Assembly: GCA_900766895.1 (NCBI GenBank) | Contig: CAAFXF010000119.1 | Coordinates: 1-17,248, forward strand | DNA length: 17,248 bases | Source: Clostridia bacterium | Lineage (GTDB): Bacteria > Bacillota > Clostridia > Oscillospirales > Acutalibacteraceae | Reading direction: 5' to 3' | Shown: positions 1 through 6,673 of the stretch, one piece after another | Layout of the letters: the number at the start of each line of letters is the position of its first letter | Position numbering within the stretch: position 1 is the stretch's first letter | Made by a program: the position numbers and the translations under genes | Notes under the pieces: generated by a model | Seen by the model: only the letters and a program-made list of their open reading frames with translations | Databases searched by the model: none | What the model was told of the DNA's origin: nothing

Positions 1-88
1 CATATTTTTCTCTCATTTTCAATATAATTACTGCTATTTCGCACTTTTTCGCTTTTAGACAGTCTCGATACCAACTATTCGTTATATT

Positions 89-112
89 AAAAAAGAGGCG
101 CGTTTGCACCTC
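89..112 (-). terminator. Rho-independent terminator-like hairpin
   Basis: Read on the minus strand, arms GAGGTGC and GCGCCTC pair over 7 bp (one G-U) around the loop AAAC and run straight into TTTTTT. No gene is seen directly upstream on the minus strand, so it either backs up the guaA terminators or ends a small transcript from 113-196. Confidence 0.5.
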
Positions 113-196
113 AACTCTGCGGCTTTTACGGCAATCGGTATATGTGTTCTATACATCTTTATATTACAATGAGTAATAAAATACTTCCAATATTCG

Positions 197-233
197 AAAA
201 AAGGCTACCGCCTCAATACGAGGCAGTAGCCTT
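197..233 (-). terminator. Strong rho-independent terminator
   Basis: On the minus strand the arms AAGGCTACTGCCTC and GAGGCGGTAGCCTT form a 14-bp stem with one wobble pair around a 5-nt loop (GTATT), followed by a T tract. It is the best-looking terminator at this end and would stop guaA read-through. The plus-strand side lacks a T run, so it is directional. Confidence 0.75.
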
Positions 234-344
234 AAAATTAAGCAAAATTCAGTTTTACTTGCAAACCACCGGGGACTATTTCATCTGTTGCAAAATACTT
301 TTTTCGAGCAACGTGTTGCAAAAGTGTTGCAAGAACGATTTCTC

Positions 345-392
345 AAAAAGTGCCAAGTCCCGAAACCCGCATAAATACTGGGTTTTCGGCAC
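345..392 (-). terminator. guaA-proximal terminator
   Basis: It starts 18 bases past the guaA stop codon. On the minus strand the outer arms GTGCC and GGCAC, or alternatively the inner arms CCGAAAACCC and GGGTTTCGG, pair around an A/T-rich loop. The hairpin is followed by TTTTT. The stem is long but imperfect, so termination may be partial, which fits a second stronger hairpin 110 bases further on. Confidence 0.6.
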
Positions 393-409
393 ATCTAAAC
401 CAAGGGGAA

Positions 410-1954
410 CTACTCCCACTCTACTGTGCCGGGGGGTTTGGAGGTGATGTCGTAGACAACGCGGTTGATGTGAGCACATTCGTTTGTTATACGGTTGCTG
501 ACCTTTGCGAGAATATCGTACGGGATTCTTGCCCAATCGGCTGTCATAAAGTCGTCTGTGGTTACGGCTCTGATTACCACAACATTATCATATGTTCTGT
601 GGTCGCCCATAACACCTACGGAGTTTACGCCCGGAAGAACACAGAAAAACTGTGCAAGATTGCTTTCGTATCCGTTCTTTGCCATTTCATCACGAAGAAC
701 CCAATCGGCATCCTGCAAAATCTTTACCTTTTCGGCAGTTACCTCGCCGATAATTCTTACACCGAGACCGGGACCCGGGAACGGCTGACGCCACACAAGC
801 TCATGAGGGATTCCAAGCTTTTCGCCTACTGCCCTAACCTCATCCTTGAACAAATCTCCGAGAGGCTCTATTGTATCAATAAACGAAATATCCTTTGGCT
901 TTTCCACCATATTATGATGAGTCTTGATGACTGCAGTCTGTGCCTTACCGTCGCTCTTGCCCTTACCCGATTCTATGCGGTCGGGATAAATTGTGCCCTG
1001 TGCGAAAAAGCCCTCTGCTGCCCTCGCTCTGACCTCGTCCCAAAAGACCTTATAAAATTCGGTGCCGATAATCTTACGCTTTTCTTCAGGATCAGTAACA
1101 CCCTTTAGACATTCCATAAAATGCTCGCCGCAGTTTACACGAACAAAATTCATATCAAAAAGTGACGTGAAGGTTTTTTCTACGAAGTCGCCCTCGTCCT
1201 TTCTCATAAGGCCTTGGTCAACAAAAACGCAGGTGAGCTGTTTGCCGACGGCACGGGAAATCAAGCCTGCTGCAACAGAGCTGTCTACACCGCCGGACAA
1301 GCCGAGGATAACGTGCTTATCGCCGATTTTTGAACGCAATTCCTTTACAGTATTTTCAATAAAATTATCCATCACCCAATCGCCTGAGCACTTGCAGACC
1401 TCGTACAAAAAGTTGTACAAAACCTGCTTGCCGTACTCGGAATGAGTAACCTCGGGATGAAATTGAACAGCGTAAATATTCTTTTGCTTATTTTCCATCG
1501 CAGCACAGGGACAATCGTCGGTATAGCCGATAATCTCAAAGCCCTTTGGCGGAGTTGCAATATAATCGGTATGGCTCATCCAAACAACCGATCTTTCGGG
1601 AACATCCTTGAAAAGTACGGATGATTTTGCATTGAGCTCAATTTTACCGTATTCCGAAACAGGAGCGGTTTTAACCTCGCCGTCACCCATCCATGCAATA
1701 AGCTGACAGCCGTAGCAAATGCCCAATACGGGAACGCCGAGCTCCAAAATATCCTTTGTGTAATGAGGTGATGACATATCAAAAACAGAATTAGGTCCGC
1801 CTGTAAAGATAATACCCTTGTATCCGTTAGCCTTGATGGTTTCAATAGGGGTAGTATAAGGCAAAATTTCTGCATAAACACGGTGGTCGCGCACACGCCT
1901 TGCGATAAGCTGATTGTACTGACCGCCGAAATCCAAAACTAAAATCTTTTCCAT
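410..1954 (-). CDS. guaA: GMP synthase (glutamine-hydrolysing)
   Basis: It converts XMP, glutamine and ATP to GMP, the last step of guanine nucleotide synthesis, in the cytoplasm. The 514-residue protein has the usual full length. The N-terminal class I glutamine amidotransferase shows the nucleophile Cys80 in GICYGC and the His166/Glu168 pair in QFHPEV. The ATP-pyrophosphatase domain carries the P-loop SGGVDSS at 220-226. The C-terminal dimerisation domain is complete and ends in GTVEWE, a typical GuaA ending. The gene follows prmA on the same strand after an 86-bp gap that contains its own promoter (TTGCAA, 17 bp, TATAAT). The leader is only about 25 nt, too short for a purine riboswitch, and the ribosome binding site (GAG) is weak. 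Identification is certain at family level. Confidence 0.98.
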   Translation of the reverse strand: MEKILVLDFGGQYNQLIARRVRDHRVYAEILPYTTPIETIKANGYKGIIFTGGPNSVFDMSSPHYTKDILELGVPVLGICYGCQLIAWMGDGEVKTAPVSEYGKIELNAKSSVLFKDVPERSVVWMSHTDYIATPPKGFEIIGYTDDCPCAAMENKQKNIYAVQFHPEVTHSEYGKQVLYNFLYEVCKCSGDWVMDNFIENTVKELRSKIGDKHVILGLSGGVDSSVAAGLISRAVGKQLTCVFVDQGLMRKDEGDFVEKTFTSLFDMNFVRVNCGEHFMECLKGVTDPEEKRKIIGTEFYKVFWDEVRARAAEGFFAQGTIYPDRIESGKGKSDGKAQTAVIKTHHNMVEKPKDISFIDTIEPLGDLFKDEVRAVGEKLGIPHELVWRQPFPGPGLGVRIIGEVTAEKVKILQDADWVLRDEMAKNGYESNLAQFFCVLPGVNSVGVMGDHRTYDNVVVIRAVTTDDFMTADWARIPYDILAKVSNRITNECAHINRVVYDITSKPPGTVEWE

Positions 1955-1986
1955 AGCATTCTCACAATCTAAATAAATGTAGAAAT

Positions 1987-2015
1987 ATTATATATTAAAC
2001 CAACGATTATTGCAA
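1987..2015 (-). promoter_or_regulatory. guaA promoter
   Basis: On the minus strand a -35 TTGCAA (2010-2015) and a consensus -10 TATAAT (1987-1992) are separated by exactly 17 bp, placing the transcript start about 25-30 bases before the guaA ATG. guaA can therefore be expressed independently of yhaM-prmA. Confidence 0.7.
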
Positions 2016-2029
2016 GTGGGTATTGCACC

Positions 2030-2055
2030 AAAAGCATTGATTACGCTATGCTTTT
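2030..2055 (-). terminator. Weak terminator-like hairpin over the prmA stop codon
   Basis: AAAAGCAT and ATGCTTTT form an 8-bp A/T-rich inverted repeat around a 10-nt loop that contains the prmA stop. The only T run is within the 3' arm, so termination is likely inefficient. It may only partly separate prmA from guaA. Confidence 0.35.
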
Positions 2056-2997
2056 TTTGAGGACGAAGACGAGCCAGCCGTTGTTTTCGAAGCGGTCGGT
2101 GACCTCAAAGCCGTTTTGGGCAAAGGAGAACAGCACCTCATCCTCTCTGCTTTCAATTATTCCGCCCGTGATGTATATGCCGTCGTCGGTCAAAAAATCG
2201 CCGACAGTCTTGTTAAACTCCATAATAATATCGGCAACGATATTGGCTACAACAACATTGAATTTTCCGTTGACCTTATCGGACAGATTGCCCTGTACAA
2301 CGGTAAATTTATCATCGCCAAATCCGTTTTGCACTGCATTTGCCTTGGCTGTTTTAACAGCGAGAGAGTCTATATCCACACCAAAGGCAGAACTTGCACC
2401 GAGCAAAAGCGACGCTATTGAAAGTATGCCCGAGCCACAGCCGATATCAAGAACAGTGCTGTCGTTGGTAATATAGTTTTCCAAGGTTTCGAGGCAAAGC
2501 TGAGTGGTGGGGTGAGAGCCCGAGCCGAAGGCAAGTCCCGGCTCAATATCGAGCACCTTTCGGTCACCCGCGTCATAATTATCCTCCCAAACAGGACGGA
2601 TAAGCAGCTTTTTGCCGATAGGCATAGGGTGAAAATACTGCTTCCAATTATTCTGCCAATCCTCTACCTTGCAATCGGAAATTGTAATTTCGTGCTTAAT
2701 TCCGAGTGCATTAAGTCTTTCCGTAATAAACGATGTCGACTCAAGAGGGTTTTCCTCCGGATTAATATAAACGTGGATTATTCCCTTTGTTCTGTCCTTT
2801 TCAAGCAACGACTCCTCAATCAAATCAATGTGAGCAATCTGCATTGTTTCCTCCTCCAAGGCAGAATAATCCTCTATATAGATACCGTACGGCACAACCA
2901 TATTGGCAATATCGCCTGCTGTGTCAATATCCTTTGTGTCAACAGTGACAGCAATTTCTGTCCAGCTGTCCTGTTCAACGGCATTTGTCATTCCCAT
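2041..2997 (-). CDS. prmA: Ribosomal protein L11 methyltransferase
   Basis: It is an S-adenosylmethionine-dependent enzyme that methylates ribosomal protein L11. The 318-residue length is normal for PrmA. The N-terminal part (about 1-110) matches the L11-recognition domain. The family motif GSGSHPTT is at 158-165, the SAM-binding loop DIGCGSG at 184-190, an acidic ribose-binding VDID at 207-210, and the NIVADII substrate/catalytic motif at 252-258. The first ATG is chosen because GGAGG lies 7 bases upstream; an in-frame ATG two codons later is further from it. It begins 14 bp after the yhaM stop, so the two are co-transcribed. The functional link with yhaM is probably just shared housekeeping expression. 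Confidence 0.95.
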   Translation of the reverse strand: MGMTNAVEQDSWTEIAVTVDTKDIDTAGDIANMVVPYGIYIEDYSALEEETMQIAHIDLIEESLLEKDRTKGIIHVYINPEENPLESTSFITERLNALGIKHEITISDCKVEDWQNNWKQYFHPMPIGKKLLIRPVWEDNYDAGDRKVLDIEPGLAFGSGSHPTTQLCLETLENYITNDSTVLDIGCGSGILSIASLLLGASSAFGVDIDSLAVKTAKANAVQNGFGDDKFTVVQGNLSDKVNGKFNVVVANIVADIIMEFNKTVGDFLTDDGIYITGGIIESREDEVLFSFAQNGFEVTDRFENNGWLVFVLKKSIA

Positions 2998-3011
2998 TGT
3001 CGTACCTCCGA

Positions 3012-3971
3012 TTAAAAGTTAACCTTATGCTCGGGCTTGCCCAAGCTGTGATTGTATATCTTTCTGTTATCAAGAGCCCACTGTCTGTCGGAAAATCCGC
3101 CTGTCTGCACACCGCTGAGTGCATTGTTAAACTCATAAATTGTTGCATCAAGGGTATCAAGAGCAGAAAGAATTTCTGCCTCAATAAACATCGGACGCAC
3201 GGGAGAGCCATACTCGGGAACACCGTGATGTGACAAAATCATATGCTCAAGAAGAGTTACCTTTTCGCCCGTAATACCAAGCTCACCTGCTGCCTTTTCA
3301 ACATACATTGCACCCTTAACAAGATGACCGATAAGGTCACCCTCGGTGGAATATCCGCTTGCAAGGCCGGACTGTGAGGTTTCTATCTCCCACGTTTTTG
3401 CAACGTCGTGAAGGATTGCACCGGAAAGCAACAGCTCCTTGTTTACATTAGGATAGATTTTGCAAATCTCCTCTGCCATACGCACAATGCTCATTGTGTG
3501 ATACATAAGTCCGCCGACAATGGCGTGATGTAGCCTTAATGCCGCAGGGTAAACAACCAGCTTATCTCTTCTTTCATCAATAATTTTCAAAACTATTGCC
3601 TTAAGCTCTGCATCATCAAAGGCGTCAACCCTTGAGCGAAGCATAGCAAAAAGCTGTTGACCGCCAACCTCTGCCGACGGCACAAGGTCGGAAAGATTAT
3701 AGCTGTCGCCTGAATTTGCAGGTCGCATTTGCGAAATCCTGAACTGGTCCTTACCGTTGTACTGCTCCACCGTTCCTCTGATTTTAACAATCATATCGGC
3801 AGAAAAGACATCGTTAGGGGTGTAATCCCACCACTTGCCTGTCATTTCGCCGTCCTTGTCGCAAATGACAACATCAAGATAGCAGGAGCCTGTTTTTGTC
3901 CTTTTTTCTTCACATTTTTTTAGCAGAACAAAGCCCTCGCTCATTCCGTTTGTCAGCTGTGTAAAATTCAT
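3012..3971 (-). CDS. yhaM: 3'-5' exoribonuclease, YhaM family (OB fold + HD domain)
   Basis: YhaM-type enzymes trim RNA 3' ends in Firmicutes. The 319-residue protein has the family's usual length and order. Residues about 1-85 form an OB-fold nucleic-acid-binding part (with KIRGTVEQYNGKDQFRI). The HD metal-dependent phosphohydrolase domain follows, with conserved His158, the His188-Asp189 pair in LHDVAKTWE, the His248-His249 pair in LSHHG, and a distal Asp272 in LDTLDA. The start has GGAG about 10 bases upstream. The promoter at 4014-4042 drives this gene and prmA. HD proteins of this size can be other phosphodiesterases, but the OB fold plus HD architecture is specific for YhaM. Confidence 0.9.
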   Translation of the reverse strand: MNFTQLTNGMSEGFVLLKKCEEKRTKTGSCYLDVVICDKDGEMTGKWWDYTPNDVFSADMIVKIRGTVEQYNGKDQFRISQMRPANSGDSYNLSDLVPSAEVGGQQLFAMLRSRVDAFDDAELKAIVLKIIDERRDKLVVYPAALRLHHAIVGGLMYHTMSIVRMAEEICKIYPNVNKELLLSGAILHDVAKTWEIETSQSGLASGYSTEGDLIGHLVKGAMYVEKAAGELGITGEKVTLLEHMILSHHGVPEYGSPVRPMFIEAEILSALDTLDATIYEFNNALSGVQTGGFSDRQWALDNRKIYNHSLGKPEHKVNF

Positions 3972-4013
3972 ACGCCGTTATCTCCTTCAATAACAATTTC
4001 AAACTACAAATCA

Positions 4014-4042
4014 ATTATACATTAACAGCCGTTTTTTATCAA
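4014..4042 (-). promoter_or_regulatory. yhaM-prmA promoter
   Basis: On the minus strand, -35 TTGATA (4037-4042) and -10 TATAAT (4014-4019) have a 17-bp spacer, with TG directly before the -10 hexamer. It is back to back with the promoter at 4083-4111; the two -35 boxes are about 40 bp apart. Confidence 0.75.
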
Positions 4043-4082
4043 CCGTACATACAAAAATAATCTCCTTATTATTTGATAATAT

Positions 4083-4111
4083 TTGACAATTCGAAAAATA
4101 TATTGTATTAT
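4083..4111 (+). promoter_or_regulatory. Promoter of the SDR gene
   Basis: A consensus -35 TTGACA (4083-4088) and a -10 TATTAT (4106-4111) are 17 bp apart. The transcript would start near 4118, giving a leader of about 33 nt with the ribosome binding site AGGAGG at 4137-4142. The downstream reading frame can be extended up into this promoter, which argues against the longer start. Confidence 0.75.
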
Positions 4112-4150
4112 TGGTTAGTATTAATATATAGTATTCAGGAGGATTTACAT

Positions 4151-4990
4151 ATGAGTACATGTTGGCTCCAGGGCAAAACCGTTGTCGTTACCGGTGCATC
4201 GGGCGGTATGGGTGCAGGCATTGCCGCAACCCTTATCAAAAAACACGACTGCACAGTAATCGGTGTTGCACGAAACGAAAAGAAAATGCTTAATTTTATC
4301 GAGGAGCTCGGCCCTCAATACGCAGACAAATTTTCATACAAGCTTTTTGACGTAAGCGTTAAGGAAAATTGGGAGAACTTTTACGAAGAGCTTAAGGCTG
4401 ACGGCACAAGGGTTGATATTCTTATCAACAACGCAGGCATTTTGCCGAAGTTCAAAAGATTTGATAAGTACTCATACGACGAAATTGAAAAGGCAATGAA
4501 CATCAATTTCTTCTCCTGCGTATATTCCGTAAAAACAATGCTTCCTATGCTTCTTGAGTCAAGCACACCTGCAATTATCAACATTGACTCCTCTGCCGCT
4601 CTTATGACCTTGGCAGGCACATCAATGTATTCTGCATCAAAGGCAGCTCTCAAGGGCTTTACAGAAGCACTTCGTGTTGAATTTCAAGGCAAGATGTATG
4701 TAGGACTTGTTTGTCCCGGCTTCACAAAGACCGATATTTTCTCCGGTCAGGGCGATGCGGATATGTCAAACGGTGCAAAGATTATGGATATGATTTCCAC
4801 CGATTGTGACAAGATGGTTAAAATGATTATGTTTGGCATTGAGCATAAGTCTCCTATGCAGGTTCACGGCTTTGATGCTCACGCAATGAGTGTGTTCAAC
4901 CGCCTTATGCCTGTTTACGGTTCAAAGCTCTTCAGCTCCGTTATGAGAATGGCAAACGTAGATATATTTAAGGAAGTATTTTCAGACTGA
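4151..4990 (+). CDS. Short-chain dehydrogenase/reductase, substrate unknown
   Basis: This is a classical Rossmann-fold SDR that oxidises or reduces a small carbonyl/alcohol substrate with a nicotinamide cofactor. The product has 279 residues. The cofactor loop TGASGGMG is at 14-21. Arg41 at the end of the second strand suggests NADP(H). The structural NNAG is at 93-96. The catalytic tetrad is Asn118, Ser147 or Ser148, Tyr160 and Lys164 (YSASK), followed by PGFTKT at 189-194. The start at 4151 is chosen for AGGAGG 8 bases upstream; the frame opens earlier, at 4073, but that start would lie before the promoter. A tail of about 45 residues past the core has no feature I recognise. The symporter gene downstream may supply or export its substrate. 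Sugar, polyol and steroid substrates are all possible, and the sequence does not decide. Confidence 0.9.
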   Translation: MSTCWLQGKTVVVTGASGGMGAGIAATLIKKHDCTVIGVARNEKKMLNFIEELGPQYADKFSYKLFDVSVKENWENFYEELKADGTRVDILINNAGILPKFKRFDKYSYDEIEKAMNINFFSCVYSVKTMLPMLLESSTPAIINIDSSAALMTLAGTSMYSASKAALKGFTEALRVEFQGKMYVGLVCPGFTKTDIFSGQGDADMSNGAKIMDMISTDCDKMVKMIMFGIEHKSPMQVHGFDAHAMSVFNRLMPVYGSKLFSSVMRMANVDIFKEVFSD

Positions 4991-5027
4991 TTACTGAATA
5001 AAATTGCTTCTTTGTTTTGGTAATGAC

Positions 5028-5074
5028 GCCAAGGCAGGATAGTGTTATTCTGTCTTGGCTTGTTTTATTATTTT
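5028..5074 (+). terminator. Intergenic terminator/attenuator between SDR and symporter genes
   Basis: GCCAAGGCAG and CTGTCTTGGC pair over 10 bp with one G-U around a short loop, followed by the T-rich tail TTGTTTTATTATTTT. The symporter ATG is only about 20 bases beyond the tail, so the hairpin either ends the SDR transcript or partially lowers expression of the downstream gene. Confidence 0.65.
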
Positions 5075-5094
5075 AGAAATGAGGTATATCAAAT

Positions 5095-6534
5095 ATGGGA
5101 GAAACTATCTCAAAGCAAAAGTATCTTAGCTTCAAGGAAATTGCGGCTTACTCGCTCGGGTTGTTCGGCTTTCAGGCAATAGTCGGATTGCTCAACAGCT
5201 ACCAGGCAGAGTTTGACGGCTCAATTTTGGGGGCAAATGTGTCGGTTGTTGCAATACTTATTTTAATTGCAAAGATTGTATCCGCCGTTGCCGACCCTGT
5301 TGTAGGTAATTTGGTGGACAGGTCAAAAAGCAAAATGGGCAAGTTCAAATCCATGATTGTTTATTCAATTATACCGTTGCTTATTTTCACCGCGGTAATA
5401 TTTATAGACGTTCCTTTTAAGGAAAACAAAATCGCAACATACATTTGGATTTTTGTAACATATTTGATATGGAGCATTGCAATGACAATGGGTGACGTTC
5501 CTTCGCAGGGCATTGCTGCTGCACTTACTCCAAATCCGACAGAAAGAACAAACGTTGTTTCTATTTCCAACACATTTAAGCAGATAGGCTTCAGCGCCTG
5601 TGTTGTTATCGTGCCTATCGTGTGCCTTATCATTCCGAACGGCTCAAAGGTTTTTGTTAAATCGGGCGAAACCGATACCCCTATGATTGCCATGGAATAT
5701 CTTGGCACGGCAATACTTACAGCCATTCTCGGATGTATACTGTTTGCTCTCATACCGCTTATTAACAAGGAAAGGGTAACGGTAGAATCCGCAGAAAAAA
5801 CAACAGCAAAGGATATGCTCTTTGCTCTTAAGGACAACAAGCCGTTTATGCTTGTAATCGTTTCGTACTTCCTCGGCTTCGGCAGACAGATGGCTATGGG
5901 TATTCAGGTTCAGGCCGCAACAGTAATTTTGGGCAGCCAAAACCTTGTTGCCGTTTTGGGTATCGTTACTGCCGTTGGCTCAATGATCAGCATGGCACTT
6001 TGCCCGCTGCTCATCAAAAAGCTTAACGAGCGCAACGCTTACATACTTCTTTCGGTATACGGCTTTGTTGCATCGATATTCTCATTTGCCGTTGGCTATT
6101 TCTGGTTCAAGTCACCTCAAAGCATAGTGCTTACCGTATTATTCTACGCAAGCCTCTTCCTTATCGGCTTGCAGTTCGGTGCAGTAACGCTTATGCCGAT
6201 GATTATGACAGCCGACTGTGTAGACTACTACGAATACAAAACAGGCAAGAGAATGGAGGGCACCTGCTATTCTATCCTCACCCTGACAATCAAGGTTTGC
6301 CTTGCACTCGGCACGGCAGTAGGTCTTATCTTCGTTCAGGCATCCGGCTACTATGACGGACTTGCAACAGGTACATTCACACTCGGCACAAAGAACATTA
6401 TCTTCTTTGCATACACAGCATTGCCGGGAATACTTGCTCTGCTGTCTGTTATCCCAATGCTCAAGTACAAGGTTGTCGGCGAAAAGAAGGCAGAAATCAG
6501 CGAGGCTCTTGCTAAAAAGAGAGAAATTGAATAA
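5095..6534 (+). CDS. GPH-family (MelB-like) sugar:cation symporter
   Basis: It is a 12-helix inner-membrane carrier of the glycoside-pentoside-hexuronide:cation symporter family, within the major facilitator fold. At 479 residues it is the usual size. Helix II carries the family cation-site pattern DPVVGNLVDRS, with Asp67 and Asp75. The second half has FGRQMAMG near 260-270 and the hallmark ADCVDYYEYKTGKRMEG loop near 380. The C-terminal tail is short and charged. The start at 5095 has GAGG 10 bases upstream. The gene follows the SDR at about 100 bp, with a terminator-like hairpin between, and no confident promoter of its own is visible. Family members carry melibiose, xylosides, glucuronides and other glycosides. 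The substrate here cannot be read from sequence. Confidence 0.9.
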   Translation: MGETISKQKYLSFKEIAAYSLGLFGFQAIVGLLNSYQAEFDGSILGANVSVVAILILIAKIVSAVADPVVGNLVDRSKSKMGKFKSMIVYSIIPLLIFTAVIFIDVPFKENKIATYIWIFVTYLIWSIAMTMGDVPSQGIAAALTPNPTERTNVVSISNTFKQIGFSACVVIVPIVCLIIPNGSKVFVKSGETDTPMIAMEYLGTAILTAILGCILFALIPLINKERVTVESAEKTTAKDMLFALKDNKPFMLVIVSYFLGFGRQMAMGIQVQAATVILGSQNLVAVLGIVTAVGSMISMALCPLLIKKLNERNAYILLSVYGFVASIFSFAVGYFWFKSPQSIVLTVLFYASLFLIGLQFGAVTLMPMIMTADCVDYYEYKTGKRMEGTCYSILTLTIKVCLALGTAVGLIFVQASGYYDGLATGTFTLGTKNIIFFAYTALPGILALLSVIPMLKYKVVGEKKAEISEALAKKREIE

Positions 6535-6556
6535 TCGCAGATATATTTGAGAAAAC

Positions 6557-6593
6557 AAAAAATCGGGTTGAACATTAGGTTCAGCCCGATTTT
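6557..6593. terminator. Bidirectional terminator between convergent genes
   Basis: AAAATCGGGTTGAAC and GTTCAGCCCGATTTT form a 15-bp stem with one wobble pair and a short loop. The minus-strand side ends in TTTTTTG, good for ending the autolysin gene; the plus-strand side ends in TTTTGTT and serves the symporter gene. Confidence 0.8.
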
Positions 6594-6615
6594 GTTATGT
6601 GTTGTTGAATGTTTT

Positions 6616-6671
6616 ATCCCCTCCGAGTGCTCCGCACCCACCTCCCCTTGCAACAAGGGGAGGCAGAGAGG
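6616..6671 (+). repeat. Double-hairpin dispersed repeat, copy 1
   Basis: It opens with ATCCCCTCC, then a small hairpin (GTGC, loop TCC, GCAC), then CCA and a perfect 10-bp hairpin at 6641-6663 with arms CCTCCCCTTG and CAAGGGGAGG around the loop CAA. It ends 2 bp from the stop codon of the autolysin gene. A second copy at 9235-9287 shares the order and the large hairpin, but its first hairpin has a different sequence with compensating pairs. Small palindromic repeats of this look occur in many Clostridia genomes. I know no formal name for this one. Confidence 0.75.
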
Positions 6672-6673
6672 TT

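Larger units (their letters stand above)
1..409. other. Gene-free stretch downstream of guaA with three minus-strand hairpins
   Basis: No open frame here has a plausible ribosome binding site or a recognisable product; the short frames present overlap guaA or are low-complexity. The stretch holds three hairpins, each followed on the minus strand by a T run (345-392, 197-233 and 89-112), annotated separately. Between the first two lie four copies of the palindromic hexamer TTGCAA (259-264, 288-293, 316-321, 327-332). Whatever lies left of position 1 is not visible. Confidence 0.6.

Noticed and set aside
89..140. Lysine riboswitch suggested by GAGGCGCG
   Set aside because: The segment folds on itself as a short terminator hairpin. 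The other conserved L-box segments are absent on both strands.
350..1108. 252-residue open frame on the plus strand opposite guaA
   Set aside because: It lies antisense to a certain gene, is rich in Cys and has no recognisable motif or ribosome binding site. It is a shadow of the guaA codon pattern.
1955..2040. Purine or other riboswitch ahead of guaA
   Set aside because: The promoter at 1987-2015 leaves a leader of only about 25 nt, too short for any known purine aptamer.
4073..4150. Longer N-terminus for the SDR starting at 4073
   Set aside because: The extra 26 codons cover the promoter TTGACA/TATTAT and the AGGAGG site, and SDRs normally begin just before the TGxxxGxG strand.
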